Shown here: piece by piece, positions 10,472-22,102 of the stretch
Layout: each line of letters begins with the position of its first letter
Position numbering within the stretch: the first letter of the stretch is position 1
Assembly (NCBI GenBank): GCA_947179155.2
Contig: OX359283.1
Span: forward strand, 6,591,764-6,655,763
DNA: 64,000 nt
Reading direction: 5' to 3'
Origin: Hedera helix
Taxonomy: Eukaryota; Streptophyta; Magnoliopsida; Apiales; Araliaceae
Translations under genes and position numbers: made by a program
Notes under the pieces: generated by a model
Databases searched by the model: none
The model's input: only the letters and a program-made list of their open reading frames with translations
Told to the model about the DNA's origin: nothing

Positions 10472-11034
10472 TGTAAGGACCAAGAATTTTGAGTTGCATT
10501 ATAAATAAAATTAAAAATTTAATTTTTAATTAATTACGTTATGGTGTGAATTAATTTAAACCCTAACAAGATGGTTTGATTTATATTTGACTATTAAATT
10601 AATTTAATTAAAGAAAGTCCGATAAAGGATTATTAATTGTTGGTCTAACATAAGGTTGTATTTTTAATATCAAGGGATTGATATGTTATTGAACCCTAAT
10701 TAAATATTCAATTAATATTGAATATGACAAGTCTAATTGGATTATGTAAATTAAATTAAATTTGATTTTTAAAGTGTTCCTATAATTATTTAAACAAGCC
10801 CAAATAATTAATTAAGTGAGGGACTTGTGAAATTTGCTTTGTGGGTTGCTATTTAATTAAACTAGCCCAATTTATTAAGAAGTGGGTGAGTTATTTTGGT
10901 AGCCCAATATTTAGAGAGCATGGCTGGTGGTATGGATGGAGTACTATGGACTCCAAAATTTTATTCAATTTGTTGCTTGCATTAGTGTGTGGAACACTTA
11001 ACTTTTTGGCTAGCAAATTTTGTAAAAAGGTTGA
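10472..11034 (+). repeat. 3' LTR of element P, left part (U3)
   Basis: It starts TGTAAGGACCAAGAATTTT after the polypurine tract. The LTR is split at 11034 by element F2 and resumes at 38247. The two parts together give about 3.7 kb, matching other Tekay LTRs here (3.6-3.9 kb). The break lies about 45 bp upstream of the TATA-like box TATAAGTA at 38292-38299, so the F2 insertion separated P's promoter from its upstream region. Confidence 0.87.
11030..11034. repeat. Target site duplication GTTGA of F2
   Basis: GTTGA precedes the F2 5' LTR, and the same five bases follow the 3' LTR at 38242-38246. The 3' LTR ends GTCATA rather than the expected GTCACA, a single C-to-T change. Confidence 0.88.
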
Positions 11035-11600
11035 TGTAATATTTCAAACCCTAATAGGAATTATGTAATTTAAGATTATGTGTAATTACTTTAATTGTTA
11101 AAGGTGTGTTCTACTATATATTATTAAATGAGATAAAGCATACTAAAATTTAAATATTGAAACATAATTTGAAAACCTAAACCTAATTTAGAAACCCTAA
11201 TCTAAAATTAAAAAACCCTAATTCAAATTAGTAAACCTTAAACCTAATTAGCAAAATCTTAACCCTAAAAGGCAAACCCTAATGGTTAAATCGTAAGGGT
11301 TAAACCTTAAACCCTAAATGGACATGTAAAATGACTAAAACAACCCTAGAATCTCAGTCACACAAGTGATCAAGTAAGCAAAATGAGAATTAGCTTCCTT
11401 TAAAGCAAAATTGGTGAGTAGGCTTGTCCACTTAATTTTTGGAAAGTAATGACTCACCTTGCAATGATTCAAGTGCATTCACCAGCTATAATTAAGCTCT
11501 ATAGCCCCTGGAAACCAACCATAGCTTCATCATTATTAGATTAAACTTAGCAAGCAAGAAAAATGGCTTAAAGACCATTAAACCCTAACCCTAGCCCTCC

Positions 11601-11609
11601 TATAAATAG
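11601..11609 (+). promoter_or_regulatory. TATA box of the F2 5' LTR
   Basis: CCTATAAATAGAG is a canonical plant TATA context, 566 bp into the LTR. It is preceded by several AAACCCTAA elements and conserved in the 3' LTR (35193-35200). It implies a U3 of about 0.6 kb and a very long R-U5 part. Confidence 0.75.
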
Positions 11610-12757
11610 AGAACACTCCTATTGATGAAACCCACGAAATTCACAATCAATATCAGTCACAATTAAATTCCCATAAGCCTCAGATCTTCTTTTGATCAGA
11701 ATCTATGAGAAAATTAGCAAATTTGCTTTAAGTGGTATAAACCCTAAATTTAGTGTAGATCTTTAATGTTTTGTTAAATTTTATGTTTTGATATTTAGAA
11801 ATGACTGATATTATGCCTATAAGTGATCTGGGTTGCTTAATTAAGGTTTCATAACATCTAGATGCATAAAATAATAGATTTTAGCTCTCTATCCAAAGCT
11901 TCCCAGAAAGCCCAAGAACATATCTGACAACCTACTTTGTCAGACATTTTGATCCATTTAAATTGATAGTTTAGGCTGTTTGAGTTTTTTATAGTTGTAG
12001 TATGCCATGAGGTTAACAATCTAAAATTTGAATCACCCCAATCGGAGCATTGTAATGTTAGATATGCATGGTCAAACCTCATTGACCGATCACAGTTTCT
12101 GTTTTTGCAAATTCTAGAAAATGAAGAACAGTCTGACAAGGCATATTGTCAGATGGTTTGATTCAATCCCGTTGGTGGGATGATGTGTTTTAATCTTTGT
12201 AGTTGTACCTTGTCATGTAGGGAAGACATAGAGACCAACCTCTCTTCCATCGGATCAATATGTAGAGAGTTATGCATGTTAGAAAGTGACTACTCGATCA
12301 CGGTTTCTGGAAAACCCAAAAAATCTAGGCAGCCAAAAACGTGATGAATAGCCTGTTCAGCTAGTTTGACCAGATCAAATAAGTCATAGTTAAAGTATTT
12401 TTGATTCGATTATGGTTTGTTGTTGTATTATTACGTGAGTAATATACATAGGAACAATTATCATGTCCAAAAAGTAACTGACCTTGGAATTAAACGTGGT
12501 CAAAACCCGTTGACCGACCATGACCAACTGATTTTGGGTTACCCAGAAAACCCAGAATCAGCTTCCTAGGCTAGTTTGGTTGAGTTTGATCTTGCAATTG
12601 GGATGTTGTTAAGGTCCATTATTGACATCTAGATGTACACTGACATAGGTAGTATATCGAGGTTCAATTAGTTTGCCCAAACAGTACACAACTTAAGAGA
12701 TTTTTTAAGTCAAAACTCCCTCATCAACATTGACCCAAATCTGGGCAGACTCAAGAA

Positions 12758-13190
12758 CACTACCCCCTTTAGTGACGACCTCCTTCCTTTAGCCAAGAAC
12801 AGCTACTGCGGTGACTTTAGCGACAGAAAGGACCGTCGCTATAGCCCAGTGCTAGATTTTTAAAAAGTAATTAAAATTAAATACCATTAGCGACATACTT
12901 AGTGACAAATTTATATAAATCACATATAGCGAGAGATTGGATTTGTAGCTATATCAATAAATCATAAATTTAATAAACTTTAATAATAAAATTAATTAAA
13001 ATACTTTTAGCGACGAATATAATATTAATTAACTAAAAATCAATCTAGGGTACTTCTAAATTGACTTTTAGCGACGGACAAGCTTTGTAAAAAATTAAAA
13101 TATAAATATTTAATAAATTATTTAGGGATAGATAAAATATATAAACACTATATAACATCCAATACAACAATTAAAGTGACGAATCGACAC
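12758..13190. repeat. Segment with repeated AGCGACGG-type words in the F2 LTR (possible captured CACTA-end DNA)
   Basis: It begins CACTACCCCCTTTAGTGACG and carries many direct and inverted copies of TTTAGCGACGG/CCGTCGCTA (for example 12809, 12829, 13007, 13068). The same block is in the 3' LTR (36198-36620), so it was present before transposition. Short subterminal repeats after a CACTA terminus are typical of CACTA DNA transposons; assigning it to one is an inference. Confidence 0.5.
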
Positions 13191-14774
13191 CGAATCATAA
13201 ACGTATTTAATTAATTAAATTGAATATATAATTTTATATATTCTGACAATTATTGTTGTTATATAATAAATATATTTAGGCTATAAATATAAGTCTAAAT
13301 ACCACGTACGATTACCAGGCAAGTTTTCTTTTTTAAACTTATTCTCGTTGAGCAAGTTTTGTTGAACTTATTTTATTGTGCAAGTCTTTCTTCAATACTC
13401 GTACTTATTGTGCAAGTTTTCTATCTCAAACTCATTTCATTGAGCAATTTTGTTATTTGTTGCACATCGTGCAATAGCATAATTTTAACCGTTAAATTTC
13501 ATTTGATTTTTGAAATTTTTAATTGTGTGAAATATGTATTGCGATAATTCTTTTTGATCTGTTTATTTTTAAGCAAGTATTCTATTCTTTGTACATTTAT
13601 GTTCAAACTTATTATTTAGTTTTTGAATTCATTAAATTATATTATTCGTGTTATCTATTATTGGAAAGTTATTGCTTATTGTTCAAGCATAACTTAAAGT
13701 GTTGAGCTATTATTTGCGTGAAATTGACTTGATAAGATATCAATGAAAACCAATATTGTTTGGTACAAAATATATACTGAAACTTTTCCTCTTTATATAT
13801 GAGTGATAACCAGGCAGTAGTACACTGACCGTGGTTTATAGGCAGTATTAAATTGACCTTTGTGTCTGAGACACTGTTGTTAGGATGATATGCATACTCA
13901 TAGGTTATAAGCAGGCTGATATCCTGTTAAATAACCGAATCAATGATTCCTAAGTCTACATGACCTCTTGGAATGATTATTTAAGTCCGGTTGAACAGAT
14001 CAACCTATGGTTTCTAAGTCTTTATGACTGACAGAAACCATAATATGTGTGGTTTGACAGATAAACCTCAGTATATATAAATGAAAATTTTTCGAACTCA
14101 AACACAGTGTGAGTAGTTTATTCATTTTATTGAAACTTGCTGAGCATTTGTAGCTCGTCCTTGCAAATATTATTTCATTTGTAGTATTGAAAGATCATCC
14201 AAATCATTCAATTATGAAGTCCGATGGAAAGAGATGTTGTTAGATTAGTTTTATTGCTTTTACTTGTACTATTTAAGTCTTTTAAGACTTTGATATAATA
14301 ACAATATGTTGTTTGAAAATCTATGTAACTGAAATTAAAGTTATGAAATATATTATCATCTTTTGATACATCTATTGCATTGTACTTATATTTTAGATTA
14401 TTTAGAATGTTGTCCTAATTTAGTATAGTATCTATATGAACTATACATCTGAATGAGGGTGTTGAATAATTTAAGGAGTTCTGTAAGAACAGAGAGTTGC
14501 TCCCTCTATTCCAGGAACAAACTTATCATCTAATACTGTGAATTTCAGATAGATATGAATTATTGCTATCAAAGAGATATCGATGAGACATGAATCTATA
14601 CATCTAAGTGAGGGTATCCAAACACAGTAATTGTTCTGATGAGAACTACTATCTGTTATGGGATACTGTGAACCTGAGATTGATAGAAGTTATGTATTAT
14701 GAAATATTTATAGTTAATTAGTCAGCGTGAGCACCTAATACGCTACAGGAGGTGTAGAAATTTTGGGGGCACAA

Positions 14775-14787
14775 TTTGGTATCAGAC
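14775..14787 (+). promoter_or_regulatory. Primer binding site (tRNA-iMet) of F2
   Basis: TTTGGTATCAGAC follows the LTR end by one base. It matches the complement of the initiator tRNA-Met 3' end with one change (GAC for GAGC). Confidence 0.85.
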
Positions 14788-14941
14788 TTGTAAACTGTAG
14801 CTCTAAGGTAGAGGTACGTTTGGATATAGTCTTTGAGTCCGTAAAAATTTTCAATACACATAAAATAACCTTAAATGCTTATTATCATTTTGTGTAAAAC
14901 TGCTTCATTATAATACTAAACAAGTAAAAAATTTATATATG

Positions 14942-15363
14942 ATGGCTGACTCAAATTGGGAAGACTTACCAGCGGTAACAGATCCAAAAGAGATAGAACA
15001 CAAGCAGGAAGAGTCAGTAGTAAGTAAAGCTGAATATGATGCGGTAGTTCAAGAAATCACAGACCTAGCTATAGAAGAAATTTAGGCGTAGACGTAAGAG
15101 TTGATGCAGCTGAAGGATTATTAGAGATAGAGAGAGATGTTGTTAATCAATTGAGGATATTACTACTAAAGGCAAAAAGGGAGAAACAGATTCTTCAGGC
15201 TTAGTTAGAACAAGTTATTTGAGGATATCGTAACTCATTTGACGAACTAGAATGTAAGGTGATTAGGTATCCGATGGAGGATGGTTTGACAGATTATCTT
15301 ATAGATCGATCAGTGGTATGCCACATGATCCAGGATTCCTATGATGAGGCTCGTCATCATTAA
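14942..15363 (+). pseudogene. Decayed pre-gag coiled-coil ORF of F2
   Basis: It starts MADSNWEDLPAV at 14942 and stays open for about 47 codons, then breaks by stops and at least one frameshift. The last part, in another frame, reads RYRNSFDELECKVIRYPMED and ends DEARHH before TAA at 15361. This resembles the C-terminal part of the element A protein at 3806-4615 (SFD.L...V.R.P.E followed by an I.R..V stretch). Position relative to primer site and gag is the same in both elements. This indicates an old, shared extra gene of the clade. Confidence 0.65.
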
Positions 15364-15572
15364 GTATATTATAGGACTATAATTACTTTTTAGTAGTGTG
15401 TAGTAGGAAGTTTCAAAGAGGAAAATCGTTTTGTAACTAGTGATAGTATATCACTAGTTAAATATGTAACTTACATTATATGATATACGAGATATGTTTA
15501 TTAAACCAAGTGGTTACTTAATTGTATGTGTGTACTTGTATTTATTCTAGTTTACCTGTTGACATTAGATAA

Positions 15573-16037
15573 ATGGCACCACAAATGGAATTACAAGCAT
15601 AAATCAATATGAAACCAATAGAGGTAAATAGAGGTAAACCGCACACAACAACTATTTGTTATTATATTAAGAATATTACCAAGTAAATAAGGAAAACCAT
15701 CACCTATTGAGACCAACACATATAAAATAACTACGAGTGAGAGCAATGCGTAAATAAAATTCTACAAGAATGAGAGGTAATAACGAGGAAAAAAAAAGTT
15801 CAAAGTTCAAAGTACAAAAATAACAAAAGGAAGTGGGATGCCATTTCTTTGAATAACTCTAATAGATGGGGAAATAATTATAACGACAATCACAATAGGG
15901 AAAGTAATAAATAATACAAACAACAACAATAAGAGACTTGATCTTTGTGGCATATGTAAAAAGGGATACAAAAGAAGTATATCGTATAAAAATCACTTGT
16001 TTTACCTGTAGACAACATGGGCATTACTCCAATTGAT
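15573..16037 (+). pseudogene. Gag remnant of F2, left part
   Basis: It starts MAPQMELQA and meets stops at once. Most of the gag domain is not recognisable. A degraded zinc knuckle (CFTCRQHGHYSN) is read near 16000-16035, directly before the Tat insertion. The matching right part with a second knuckle is at 33266. Spacing suggests most of gag had been lost before the Tat insertion. Confidence 0.6.
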
Positions 16038-16042
16038 GTCCT
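16038..16042. repeat. Target site duplication GTCCT of the Tat element
   Basis: GTCCT lies before TGTAGACACC and again at 33261-33265 directly after the LTR end GTCGACA. Joining the flanks restores the F2 gag remnant. Confidence 0.95.
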
Positions 16043-18031
16043 TGTAGACACCGTAATTTTGCGTTTGTATACTAACCTGGGCAGGAGGGTAAAATTGTCA
16101 TTTCGCGTAGACTGTGAAAAGGGAATGATGGATTTCAGCACGGTCAGGACAAGCAAACACGAAAACGAATCAACATAGAATTGCACGATCTAGGGATACG
16201 AAATAATCCAGACAGACCAAAACGACCAATACATCCTACCAACAGTCCCCAGATTGCGAGATATAAATAATACAACGAAAATAAGGATTTAAGACTGCGT
16301 GACACGAGAATCGAGAAAAGGAAGCCGGGTGGCCGCAGATGCATCTGTGGCCAACGACAATGTGGCATTTTCGTGGCTCGAGGAAACACACGGCAGCCGA
16401 GGCGTTGGCTCAGACGCGCGAGAGCAGGCAACTACAGATGGATCTGCGGCCAGCCACAGATGCACCTGCGGCTGCTCCCAGACAACTATACAACGACCAT
16501 TGGCTCAGCCGAGAAAGAAAAAGAAGAAAAAGAGAGGAAAATCTAGAGAGAGAAGGCGAGATATAGAGAGAGAAACCCACGGGTTGGGCAAAAAAAAAGG
16601 AGGTTTCTTGAAGTTGTATCTTATATTTTTCTTGTGATTTCTTGTTGTTGGATTGCTTGGATGTATTATCTTTGTTATATTAGTGATGATCCAAGGATTA
16701 AGGATGATTAGTGAGGGTTCCATCGGAACGAAATTTCCTCCTAATGTTTCGATGATATCCGGGTGGTGATATATAGTTCATTATGTTAATGTGTAGTCAT
16801 AGTGTTTAACTTGCGATTTTAGGTTATTGTGGTATAGTAGTCAATCTAGTATTATTGAGTTTTCCCTTGTAAGGTTGTGTGGTGATTTTGGGATTTGTGA
16901 GCCTAAGAATGAGATTCTTGTGATCAAATTTTGAATATGGACAATTTGGTATATGTAGTCACGACAATGGGCCCTTTATTATACATACGTAAATTTCGGA
17001 CCTTAAAACGATATCTACACCGAAAATCGGGTTAAGGTCTCGTAATAGTGAAATACATGATTGTGGGTGTTTAGGGCTATTTGGATGGCTCACATGCCCA
17101 TGAATAGCCCCGACACATTTTGTGAACGCTTGATTTGATTTGCGACATGGAAAGCGGTTTCAAAAGGAAAAAAATAAAACGAGAAAGATTTTCTAAAAGT
17201 AAATCAAATTAGGGTAATAGAATCACAAGGCTAAAAAAATCGAGAGTGTTAATGAACGTCGATTCCTATTTAAACGAAAAAGTTGCAAACGTTTTTTTAA
17301 ATATCATAAGAAATTGATTTTGTAAAAATAGATAAACGTCTTTTCATTAAACTTTGGTGCATAGGGTTAAAGATCTCCTAGAAGATGCCTTCATTTTATT
17401 TTACTCTGCTGTCCAAAGATAATGTATAGTCTCGATTCCTATTTGACGAAAGTTTAAAAAACCCTTATTTTCTAAAAATGACACCAAATAAAAATCTCAT
17501 CGCTTTCAATCTATATCGATTATAAAGCCTTTGCGTATGGGTCAAAAGACGTTCTAAAACGCTTTCCAAATAAAGCACGTTTTCTACAGAAAAAATCAAA
17601 GCGGCCTTTTATGCAAAATTCACCACAACATTCATTTAAGCACACACGCACATACACACACGTTTTAAGATTTTGAAAGGATAGGAAAGCATCAAAATTG
17701 CGGTAACCGTGTTTTTACGGAAGTCGGGGGGTGCCTAACACCTTCCCCTCGCTTAAACAAGCCCCCTAACTTTATGAATCTCGATTCGCAGACCAATTAA
17801 TTAGGAGTCACATATGAGCCATTACATTTACGAAAATTAAAAATCGGATGAGTTGGTACATCCATTTCAAATATATCAACTGGCGACTCTGGTCAATTGG
17901 CTCATCATAAAATCAATCTTTCAAATCTCGTTGACACTTGTGCCGATCTTTTCCAAAAATCACATCGTAATCAAAAAGCTAAAATTGGAAAGGGTAATTA
18001 TTAATAGGAGTCGATTTTCTCGGTGTCGACA
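16043..18031 (+). repeat. 5' LTR of the Tat element
   Basis: 1989 bp, from TGTAGACACC to GGTGTCGACA. It contains a TATAAATA box (16262-16269), two inverted-repeat words CCGCAGATGCATCTGTGG (16333-16350) and CCACAGATGCACCTGCGG (16454-16471), a CA-rich microsatellite (about 17640-17663) and a conserved stem-loop word near 17725-17748. Compared with the 3' LTR it lacks about 110 bp near 16600. Confidence 0.95.
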
Positions 18032-18033
18032 GC

Positions 18034-18051
18034 TGGCGACTCCGCTGGGGA
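18034..18051 (+). promoter_or_regulatory. Primer binding site (tRNA-Arg type) of the Tat element
   Basis: TGGCGACTCCGCTGGGGA starts two bases after the LTR end. It matches the primer site known for Ogre/Tat elements. Confidence 0.9.
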
Positions 18052-18830
18052 CCTCAGAGGGCTTAAGTCGTGTTCAAATCTTGATGCTTTCCTATCCTTT
18101 GAAAAATTTGAAAATGTGTGGTTACGTTATTTGCGTTGATTTACCTTTTATGCGTGTATGAACGAATGTGTGAGTTTTGTGACTGCGTTATCTTTTCAAG
18201 GCTTTATTTTATTAGCATTATATGCATGCGGTGAGGTACAATGAATGTATGATGAATGTATGATTGAGCAGTTCCTCCTCCTGAGGCAAACCCGTCGGAT
18301 GTGGATTACTGGACTCAAAGGGGCGCTCCCCAGCGAGGCTCAGTAAAAGCATCCACTCAGATCCAATCCAATTGAAAGACCGGATTTATTCCCGTCTAGT
18401 ATGTTGCGAAGATCTGGGAACCTTCATGCCGAACAGCTCACGAGAGTAACTTGGGATAGGTCAGCCTTAGATAAACCCAACGCATGGGAAGTCTCTTCAT
18501 ACCCTATTACGCTTTATGCACATGATGTCATGTTTAAAGTCAAACATCTTTATATATCTCCTACCTTGTCCAAAATAAAGTGATAACCTCTGTTTTACAG
18601 GGAGAGCTTGAAGAGCATCATAAATTCATAGTTGCATACCTTGGTTGAAATAAAGGACCACTAATACTGTGTTGCAGGAAAAGATTAAAAAACTCAAAAA
18701 CACATAGATATTTGCTTTAGCATGCATCCAATTGTGTCATTCTCTGAAACTAAACTTGGGTTGTTTTATTTATAGGATTGCTCCTCAAACCCGCCTTCGA
18801 TCTAAAAAAGCTCGGGATTCAACAATCGAG
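18052..18830 (+). other. 5' untranslated region of the Tat element
   Basis: About 780 bp between primer site and gag start. It contains no recognisable gene. The short frame at 18401-18583 has no family features and is taken as chance. Confidence 0.7.
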
Positions 18831-21800
18831 ATGGCCGAAAATCCTAATCCTAACCTGACTCCTATATCCTGGGAAGAGTTTGAGGCCATAAAAAATCAAA
18901 TGATTGAGATAACCATGTTACTAAAGGTGCATTTCAAGTTAAAACTGGGGCCGCAACCCGAGGATCCACCGGGGCCATCATCACAGGGGAATGGCACGAC
19001 CCAAGAAACTCCTAAAATCGAGCAGTCAAAGGAAGTTATTGTTATTTCCGAAGATGAAAGTACAAGTAATTTTAGCAAAAAGATGAAACAGATGGAAGAG
19101 GCCATCAAGACCGTGAAGGGGATTGGATCATAAGGTAGTGTCAATTATTCGGACTTGTGTGTTTTTTCGGGAACCAGATACCCCGAAATGTTTAAAATCC
19201 CAGAGTTTGAAAAATACAACGGGGCGGGGGACCCCTACACTCACCTAAAGGTCTACATTGGAGAGTTTGGGGCGTACGCTGAGGATGAATCATTAAGGAT
19301 GCAGCTCTTTCTGAAAAGTCTAACGGGAGAAGGTAGGACTTGGTATGCCAGGCTGGACAATGCGAAAATTCACAACTGGGAGGAGTTGACTCACACCTTC
19401 TTGACCCAATACAGCTTTCAGTCACAAATGGCCCCTAATCGATACCAAATGATGAAGATTAAGAAGCAGCCCAAGTAGTCCTTCAGAGATTATGCCCAGC
19501 GATGGAGAAGGATGGCCGCACAAGTAAACCCACCAATGAGTGAGACAGAGATGGTGATGACTTTTATAGATATCCAAGAAGCTCCTTATTACGAGAAGGT
19601 AATAGTTGGAATTGGGAAACTGTTTACGAAAATGATTAAACATGGGGAAATGGCCAAAATGGGATTGAAATCTGGGAAGATCCGAGACTTAACGGCTCTC
19701 GAGGATGTTGCAGAGCAGATTCAAAGCGAAAATTATGGCAATACTTCCCGTAGGACACAAAAGCGAAAAGAGGAGGATGTATCCCTAGTCTTGCAAGGGC
19801 TGTATGGGAAAGCAGAGAATAGCCCTCCTGTTCGGATGCAAATGAGTATGCCCCCTCGACAGCCAACTTTCACCAATCAGAGGCCGGAGGGGTGAAAGAG
19901 GTTTGAAAATACCCGAGATAGAGAATTTACCCTGTTGGGAGATCCCTTAAAGAAAATCTAGGCTGTGCTAATAACCCAGAAGAAGATTACAGAACTAGCA
20001 CCACCGGCTAACCCAAAGGGGAAGAGGTATGATCTGAGCAAGAAATGTGCCTATCATTCGGGATCCCCGGGGCATGACACTTAGGAATGCTGGACGTTGA
20101 AACACAAGATACAGAATATGATTGATAGTGGAGAAATTGTGGTGGAATAGTCGGAATCACCAAACGTCAAGGTCAACCCTCTACCCGAGCATAATGGGGG
20201 AGGTGTCAACGTAATTAAAACCAGCAAGGCGGAAGGGCCTTTGAAACTGAGATACGTAGGGAGAATCGACGAAGTGGTTGGTATGGCCAATGTCCAAGAG
20301 AGCACATAAAGTGAACCACTTAAATTGCCTGGGGTGATCAAAGGTACCAAAGGGGAACCTATCCGGTTGTCAGCTCTAAGACCTCTCATTATAGCAGCCA
20401 TATCGCAAATGCCAATTACCAGTTTGAAATCTGTTCCATGGAGTTATGGGGAAAAGCCAGAGGAAATGGCCAGCTGTGCGTCAGTTACCTCTAAAGGAAA
20501 TCCTTTGTATCTGCCGAGGTGAGTCCTTTAGGGCCAGGGAAAAGGAAGCGGGAGGATCTCGGAGGAGAAAGCCTTGGAATTTTTTAAGAAAATAAATCAC
20601 AACGAAGCCAGGGTGGTTAAGGTATTGGAGGAGCAACCGCCTCTGACGTTGATCCTAGACCTGGTATTGGCGTCCAATGATCACCATCAAATATTGAGGA
20701 AGGTCCTGGAAGAGGCTCATATCCCTAAGACAATCAGCATGGAAAGATTCAACCATTTGGTGGGCCATTTATTGGACAACAATGTGATATCATTCACCAA
20801 TGACGACATCCCCGAGGAAGGGAGAGGGCACCGAAGGCCGTTGCACATTGCGGTCGTCTCCTCGGGGTATGTAATGAATGGAGTACTAATTGATGGTGGA
20901 TCGGCTCTGAACATTTGCCCATACAGTACCCTAGAAAAAATGAAGATCAACCCCAAGCGCCTACGGGCCAGCCAAGTGGTGGTTCGGGCTTTCGATGGAT
21001 CTCGGAAGGCCACTGTGGGAGAAATAGAACTACCAGGTGAGATCGGGCCCTATACTTTCGACATTTCTTTCCAAGTGTTGGATATTGCTGCAAGTTACAA
21101 CATGTTGCTGGGGAGACCCTGGATTCACAAGGCAGGGGCAGTCCCCTCCACCCTGCATCAGCAAATCAAATTCATCATTGACGGAAACTTAGTGACGATT
21201 GTCGCAGAGCCTGACTATCCTCTTCACTCTATGAAAGGCATGCCAGTGATCAATCTAGATGAGTCAGTCGAACCGGTCAACTATCAAGCATTCGAAATTA
21301 GTACCCCTCAATACCGGCATCTAGGGGCTCCAACTTTGAAGCCTAGAATATCTCCGGACCTCACATTTGTCGCTCAAGAAATGATGGCAATGAAATTCCA
21401 GCCAGGGCAAGGATTGGGAAAGAATGGTCAGGGGATCACCGAGCCCATTCAGATGCTAACACCGTTAGGCAAAGCAGGGCTAGGATATTACGGAGGCATA
21501 AGGCGGAAGAGCCTGTACAAGAAGATGCCCACTCAGCTAGCCGGAATCCCAATTCCAGGAACCATGAAAGAACATTCCCCGAAGATAGTCAAGCCTGCGT
21601 CTAAAGCAGAAAGTGAAGTAAAGGCTCCCCCAGCCAGGGAATTGGCCAAGAGGGAGGAATTCTTGCAAGAGATCATGGAACAGTTTGAGATAAAGTGCCA
21701 TCTCCCAGGACAGTCGGCACACAATGAGAAGGGGAGGAAGAAACTATCAGAAGGCGAGCAGATCATGCATTTCATCAATTGGGCCAGATTAGCAGTTCCC

Positions 21801-22058
21801 AAAGGAGGTATGAGTAAAAGCCAAGACCAAGTCGCTGCTATCATTGAGGAGGTTCCAGATGCAGAGGTCCCCTCCATCACCCACTTTAAAACCGAAGTGA
21901 TCACCATAAATTGGACCGTGCAACCGGTGATATCCAGAAAAGGGAAAATCCAGGAGTGGCAGGGAATCCCGTCCAATAGGGGGATCATGGGGTTTTTAAG
22001 ACGGTGTTTTTGTTTTATATACCTGCATGTCTATGTCATATTTTGTCATGATTATTAA
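18831..22058 (+). pseudogene. Gag-protease polyprotein of the Tat element, with G-patch
   Basis: The frame starts MAENPNPNLTPIS at 18831. In one frame it reads an N-terminal region; a gag domain (19155-19900; KYNGAGDPYTHL, then SFRDYAQRW); a zinc knuckle of the form C-x-Y-H-x4-GH-x4-C near 20045 (CAYHSGSPGHD); an aspartic protease (VLIDGGSALNICP, active Asp near 20892); and a G-patch-like glycine-rich stretch (GQGLGKNGQG near 21400). At least eight stops interrupt it (for example 19131, 19476, 19893 and around 20080, 20148, 20308 and 20520). The region from 20574 is open for 494 codons. It ends in AT-rich sequence that looks like intron, as in Ogre, so the last about 20 residues are probably not protein. 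Confidence 0.9.
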
Positions 22059-22102
22059 AAAAGAAATTCATGTACTAAACAAATATTTTTGTTTTATGTC
22101 AG
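22000..22102 (+). other. Probable intron between protease and RT of the Tat element
   Basis: The coding signal stops near 21995. The following about 100 bp are T-rich (GTTTTTGTTTTATATACC onward) and end in a pyrimidine-rich tract and TTTTATGTCAG at 22102. Directly after this AG the conserved post-intron Tat sequence begins (CPNLNYF), in a different frame. A spliced intron at this place is known in Ogre elements. The donor is uncertain; a GT near 22000 is one candidate. Confidence 0.6.

Larger units (their letters stand above)
11035..14773 (+). repeat. 5' LTR of F2
   Basis: It starts TGTAATATTTCAAACCC and ends GGGGGCACA. It is about 3739 bp and matches 34626-38241 along its length with visible scattered substitutions. 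It contains a cluster of AAACCCTAA-like telo boxes (about 11170-11320), TATAAATAG at 11601-11609, a segment rich in AGCGACGG-type words (12758-13190), and an AT-rich downstream part. No host gene is present. Confidence 0.92.

Noticed and set aside
11170..11320. Interstitial telomere repeat array
   Set aside because: The AAACCCTAA words are irregularly spaced and degenerate, and they belong to an LTR promoter present in both LTRs, so they are not telomeric insertion DNA.
11858..12139. 93-codon minus-strand frame in the F2 LTR
   Set aside because: The homologous part of the 3' LTR (about 35480-35720) carries indels that break it, and no motif is seen.
16299..16637. 112-codon frame at the start of the Tat element
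   Set aside because: It is inside the 5' LTR; the matching 3' LTR does not keep the frame.
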